Shown piece after piece: positions 41,947 through 44,161 of a DNA stretch of 44,161 nt. Below the pieces are notes generated by a model, which was not told where the DNA came from, ran no database searches, and worked only from the letters and a program-made list of their open reading frames with translations. Made by a program: the position numbers and the translations under genes. Position 1 is the stretch's first letter; each line of letters opens with the position of its first letter. The DNA is from Paludibacteraceae bacterium. GTDB taxonomy: Bacteria; Bacteroidota; Bacteroidia; Bacteroidales; Paludibacteraceae. Location of the stretch: NCBI GenBank assembly GCA_024401435.1, contig JAKSLB010000027.1, positions 1-44,161 on the forward strand, in the 5' to 3' direction.

Positions 41947-42833
41947 TAGAAATCATTTGATATTGGTGAATTAACTTGTATATGTCTTACATTATTATAC
42001 TTAGTTCTTGTATATTTAATGTCTTTTGATGGAACAAACTCCCCATTCGAAATAGCAGCTTCCGTTTCATATTCTCTAACTGGTAATATTTCGTATGATG
42101 GACCAAATGCAGGTTCATGTCCTGGAAATTCTCTTTCCATTGCACTCTCCATTGCATTAGAATCTCCTGATTCTTCTGCGTTAATTAAATCCAAATGCAA
42201 ATCTAAATGACCCATCTCATGAAACAATCCATTTGCTGGAGAAAGTTTAACTCCATTGTCTGTTTCTATGGCTCCAAGATCATTCCATTCTAGAACTTGC
42301 TCTGTTTCAGTGTATGGAAGGACTACACGACTTTCATTAGACTTTTGAATTGTAATATTATAACGTTCTGTGTTACACAATTTTTCTATAACGCCCTTGA
42401 CTTTTTCACTTTTACCATTGTACAAATAATTAAGTGCAAGTATGGCATTTTTTTCAAATGGTGTTTTCCCCATTTCTATTCTTGTTTTTCCTGGAATATA
42501 TACAATATTACCAATTTTTATCTTTTCTCCATCCACATCCACCAACCTCACCGGATTCCCCGCACAATACCCATAAGGCGACATTCCCACATACTTCTCA
42601 AACAGCGGATCGACGCTCAGCCACATGGCCTCTGATGGGTCGAGATAGCGGGCACCATAGTAGTAGAGACCGGTTTCGGAATCGAGTTCCTTTGCGTTGA
42701 AAAGATAAGGTGACTGCCAACCGCCAGACTGCTGCTCCACGAAGATTTCGCCGTAGGGAATGTAGGAGATAACCCGCGAGGAATGCTCGCGTTTTCTTAC
42801 GGCTTCGCCGTTGTCAGTAACGGGTATTGACAT
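41946..42833 (-). CDS. RHS C-terminal tip 1: truncated core plus HExxH metallopeptidase-like toxin domain
   Basis: The 295-aa protein contains only the end of the RHS core (about residues 20-100): ISYIPYGEIFVEQQSG, FNAKELDSETGLYYYGARY, PSEAMW and MSPYGYCAGNPV. These are classical RHS repeat-associated core motifs, ending at VDVDG. After this comes a unique AT-rich tip with HEMGH (205-209, His-Glu-x-x-His; nt 42207-42221), a zinc-protease signature, and Glu residues around 254-258 (REYETEAA) that could be the third ligand. The ATG at 42833 follows an in-frame stop, so the gene is complete but lacks the rest of the RHS protein. That is the form of an orphan tip displaced by recombination. No PF search was done. 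Confidence 0.75.
   Translation of the reverse strand: MSIPVTDNGEAVRKREHSSRVISYIPYGEIFVEQQSGGWQSPYLFNAKELDSETGLYYYGARYLDPSEAMWLSVDPLFEKYVGMSPYGYCAGNPVRLVDVDGEKIKIGNIVYIPGKTRIEMGKTPFEKNAILALNYLYNGKSEKVKGVIEKLCNTERYNITIQKSNESRVVLPYTETEQVLEWNDLGAIETDNGVKLSPANGLFHEMGHLDLHLDLINAEESGDSNAMESAMEREFPGHEPAFGPSYEILPVREYETEAAISNGEFVPSKDIKYTRTKYNNVRHIQVNSPISNDF
42528..42778 (-). repeat. RHS core repeat, copy 1
   Basis: This 251-bp segment aligns without gaps to 43911-44161 (offset 1383) with about 24 differences counted by eye, so about 90 percent identity. It is visibly GC-rich, unlike the AT-rich toxin tips on both sides. Confidence 0.85.
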
Positions 42834-42911
42834 TAGAATTTGTTAATTATATTTCACAAAGTAGTGTATTGTTTGAAAACTTTTACAATGGTTTATATAG
42901 AATATTTTCTT

Positions 42912-43256
42912 TTACTCATTTTTTTTATTTGTCAATCCACTACATACAGGATCAAAACTATTCCATACTCGATTGTTTAGGAAACGTTCTGAATTGTAAA
43001 AAAGAAAATTTCTACTAAAAATGACACTGTCATTAGAAATGTTTGAATTTTCCAATATACAAAAAGTCATTCCATTAAACCTTCTTACAATTTTATACTT
43101 CCTTTTGCTTTCTTTTAATGAATCTTTTTCAAATATCAATTGTTTTGTTAAACGTTGCACCTTAATTATCTTACTTCCACTTTGTGAATATGTAGTAACA
43201 CATGAAACATTAAGTATCAATAAGAAAATCATAAAATAACTTGATATCAACTTCAT
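42912..43256 (-). CDS. Putative immunity lipoprotein for RHS tip 2
   Basis: The 114-aa protein has a lipoprotein signal peptide (MKLISSYFMIFLLILNVSC, Cys19). It starts 12 nt after the stop of the second RHS tip gene. By position it is the immunity protein for that tip and would be membrane-anchored in the periplasm. Its mature part is short, basic and without a recognised domain. Immunity is inferred from context only. Confidence 0.66.
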   Translation of the reverse strand: MKLISSYFMIFLLILNVSCVTTYSQSGSKIIKVQRLTKQLIFEKDSLKESKRKYKIVRRFNGMTFCILENSNISNDSVIFSRNFLFYNSERFLNNRVWNSFDPVCSGLTNKKNE

Positions 43257-43268
43257 ATTACCTAGTAA

Positions 43269-44161
43269 TTAAAAATCCGGGTATAATTTTTTACCATTAC
43301 CATCACCAATGCGTCTTACGAAATCAGAATTGACCTCAAATATATTTTTCGTTATCACACTTGGTATGACTTCCACATTAGGAACAAAATTGTTTTGACT
43401 ATTGTTAGAATGATTTTTAGCCACATTTACTGCATCCCACAATTTATTTAAAACATCTTCTGTCTTAGCATTTCCTAAAATTCCCGGAAGATATAATTTA
43501 CCGTTAAAAGAAAGTTGTGCTCTATATGCATCTACCTCATGATTTACATTATAGTTGGATTTATCCTTATTCAATTGTCCTCTTGCATATTGTCCACAAT
43601 GACGTAATTCATGAACAATTAGTGCTTTATCCTTCAGAAGTCTATGCCTTAAATATATCACATATCTACCATTTTCATATTCCGTATAATTCTCATTGTT
43701 GGAAGATTCGCAAATAGAAAAATTTTCATTGCTTTCTCGCATTGTCGAAATATCTTTCCTTGTAAGTTCAAGATTTCTTATTTTTTCCTTATTTTCTTGA
43801 ACGTTTTTATTTTTTGCTATTTTTTTGTTTAATTTTTCAATCGTTCTTTGTGCTTTTATGTCAATCTTACTCAACTGTTTATCTTCAAAGCTTCCCTCTT
43901 CTACATTTTTTCCATCAGGATCCACCATCTTCACCGGATTCCCCGCACAATACCCATACGGACTCATTCCCACATACTTCTCCCACAGCGGATCCACGCT
44001 CAGCCACATGGCCTCTGATGGGTCGAAATAGCGTGCTCCGTAGTAGTAGAGACCTGTTTCGGAATCGAGTTCCTTTGCGTTGAACAAATAAGGTGACTGC
44101 CATGCTCCGGACTGCTGCTCCACGAAGATTTCGCCGTATGGAATGTAGGAGATAACCCGCG
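43269..44161 (-). CDS. RHS C-terminal tip 2: partial gene, core end plus HExxH metallopeptidase-like toxin domain
   Basis: The frame is open to the edge of the window, so this is the end of a longer RHS protein; the GTG at 44123 is only an internal codon. The core end is like that of tip 1 (YLFNAKELDSETGLYYYG, PYGYCAGNPV, then VDPDG). The tip begins with a Lys/Glu/Asn-rich, probably coiled-coil stretch and contains HELRH (nt 43599-43613), a HExxH zinc-protease signature, followed 20 residues later by the NHEVDAYRAQ segment whose Glu may complete the site. No metal-binding evidence exists beyond motif. Translation ends YPDF, and a small lipoprotein gene follows after 12 nt. Confidence 0.78.
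   Translation of the reverse strand, partial: RVISYIPYGEIFVEQQSGAWQSPYLFNAKELDSETGLYYYGARYFDPSEAMWLSVDPLWEKYVGMSPYGYCAGNPVKMVDPDGKNVEEGSFEDKQLSKIDIKAQRTIEKLNKKIAKNKNVQENKEKIRNLELTRKDISTMRESNENFSICESSNNENYTEYENGRYVIYLRHRLLKDKALIVHELRHCGQYARGQLNKDKSNYNVNHEVDAYRAQLSFNGKLYLPGILGNAKTEDVLNKLWDAVNVAKNHSNNSQNNFVPNVEVIPSVITKNIFEVNSDFVRRIGDGNGKKLYPDF
43911..44161 (-). repeat. RHS core repeat, copy 2
   Basis: This is the partner of 42528-42778. Identity continues to the last base of the window, so the true repeat is probably longer. Similarity ends sharply at the conserved PDG/VDG codons, where the two tips begin. Confidence 0.85.

Noticed and set aside
43814-44083. Long plus-strand frames opposite the RHS core repeat
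   Set aside because: They mirror the GC-rich conserved core on the minus strand and recur at 42434-42700, so they are shadows.
44084-44123. GTG at 44123 as the start of the second RHS gene
   Set aside because: The frame continues upstream to the window edge with core homology to tip 1, so the gene is partial at the edge.

Overview
The window is a chromosomal segment of a low-GC member of the phylum Bacteroidota, most likely order Bacteroidales. Support comes from TAnnTTTG promoter -7 boxes (several with a TTTG-like -33 element 19-20 nt upstream), lipoprotein signal peptides, families largely restricted to this phylum (DUF4293, DUF3127, BspA-like LRR_5 proteins, a DcaP-like porin), and anaerobic ferredoxin-linked 2-oxoacid metabolism. 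I cannot name a genus.

Layout. 1-7762 (minus strand): the korDABC-type 2-oxoacid:ferredoxin oxidoreductase operon, a secreted CotH/lamin-tail protein behind an iron-containing alcohol dehydrogenase, and an aspartate aminotransferase. 8032-12373 (plus): an indolepyruvate oxidoreductase beta subunit without its alpha partner, a DUF4293 membrane protein, a GNAT acetyltransferase, a second aminotransferase, and a free-standing AAA ATPase between two terminators. 12428-18965: clpC and gyrA, divergent, with a secreted TPR protein behind gyrA. 19022-22735: two family-2 glycosyltransferases and a secreted BspA-like LRR protein. 22969-29277: one giant gene (2102 aa) with six LRR_5 modules, roughly a dozen Sel1 repeats and a duplicated C-terminal domain. 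29467-37434 (minus): lipase lipoprotein, duplicated-domain lipoprotein and topB in one operon, then a small lipoprotein, htpG, nth and a DUF3127 protein. 37592-41044 (plus): a porin, a possible tiny ORF, a PgeF/YfiH laccase-fold enzyme and a membrane J-domain protein. 41154-44161 (minus): an RHS polymorphic-toxin tip array.

The most system-like part is the right end. Two RHS C-terminal cassettes lie in tandem. Both have the same GC-rich core end (251 bp repeat, about 90 percent identical by eye), then switch to unrelated AT-rich tips. Each tip carries its own HExxH zinc-metallopeptidase motif, and each is followed at once by a small gene for an exported protein, the expected place of an immunity gene. 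A further ORF without a start codon lies downstream and may be an older remnant. The left cassette has only the last part of the core and its own ATG, as in a displaced orphan tip. The right one runs off the window.

The second most unusual item is the giant LRR_5-Sel1 protein, which has no signal peptide although LRR_5 proteins of this type are usually exported. All family assignments are by eye from translated sequence; no database search was run.
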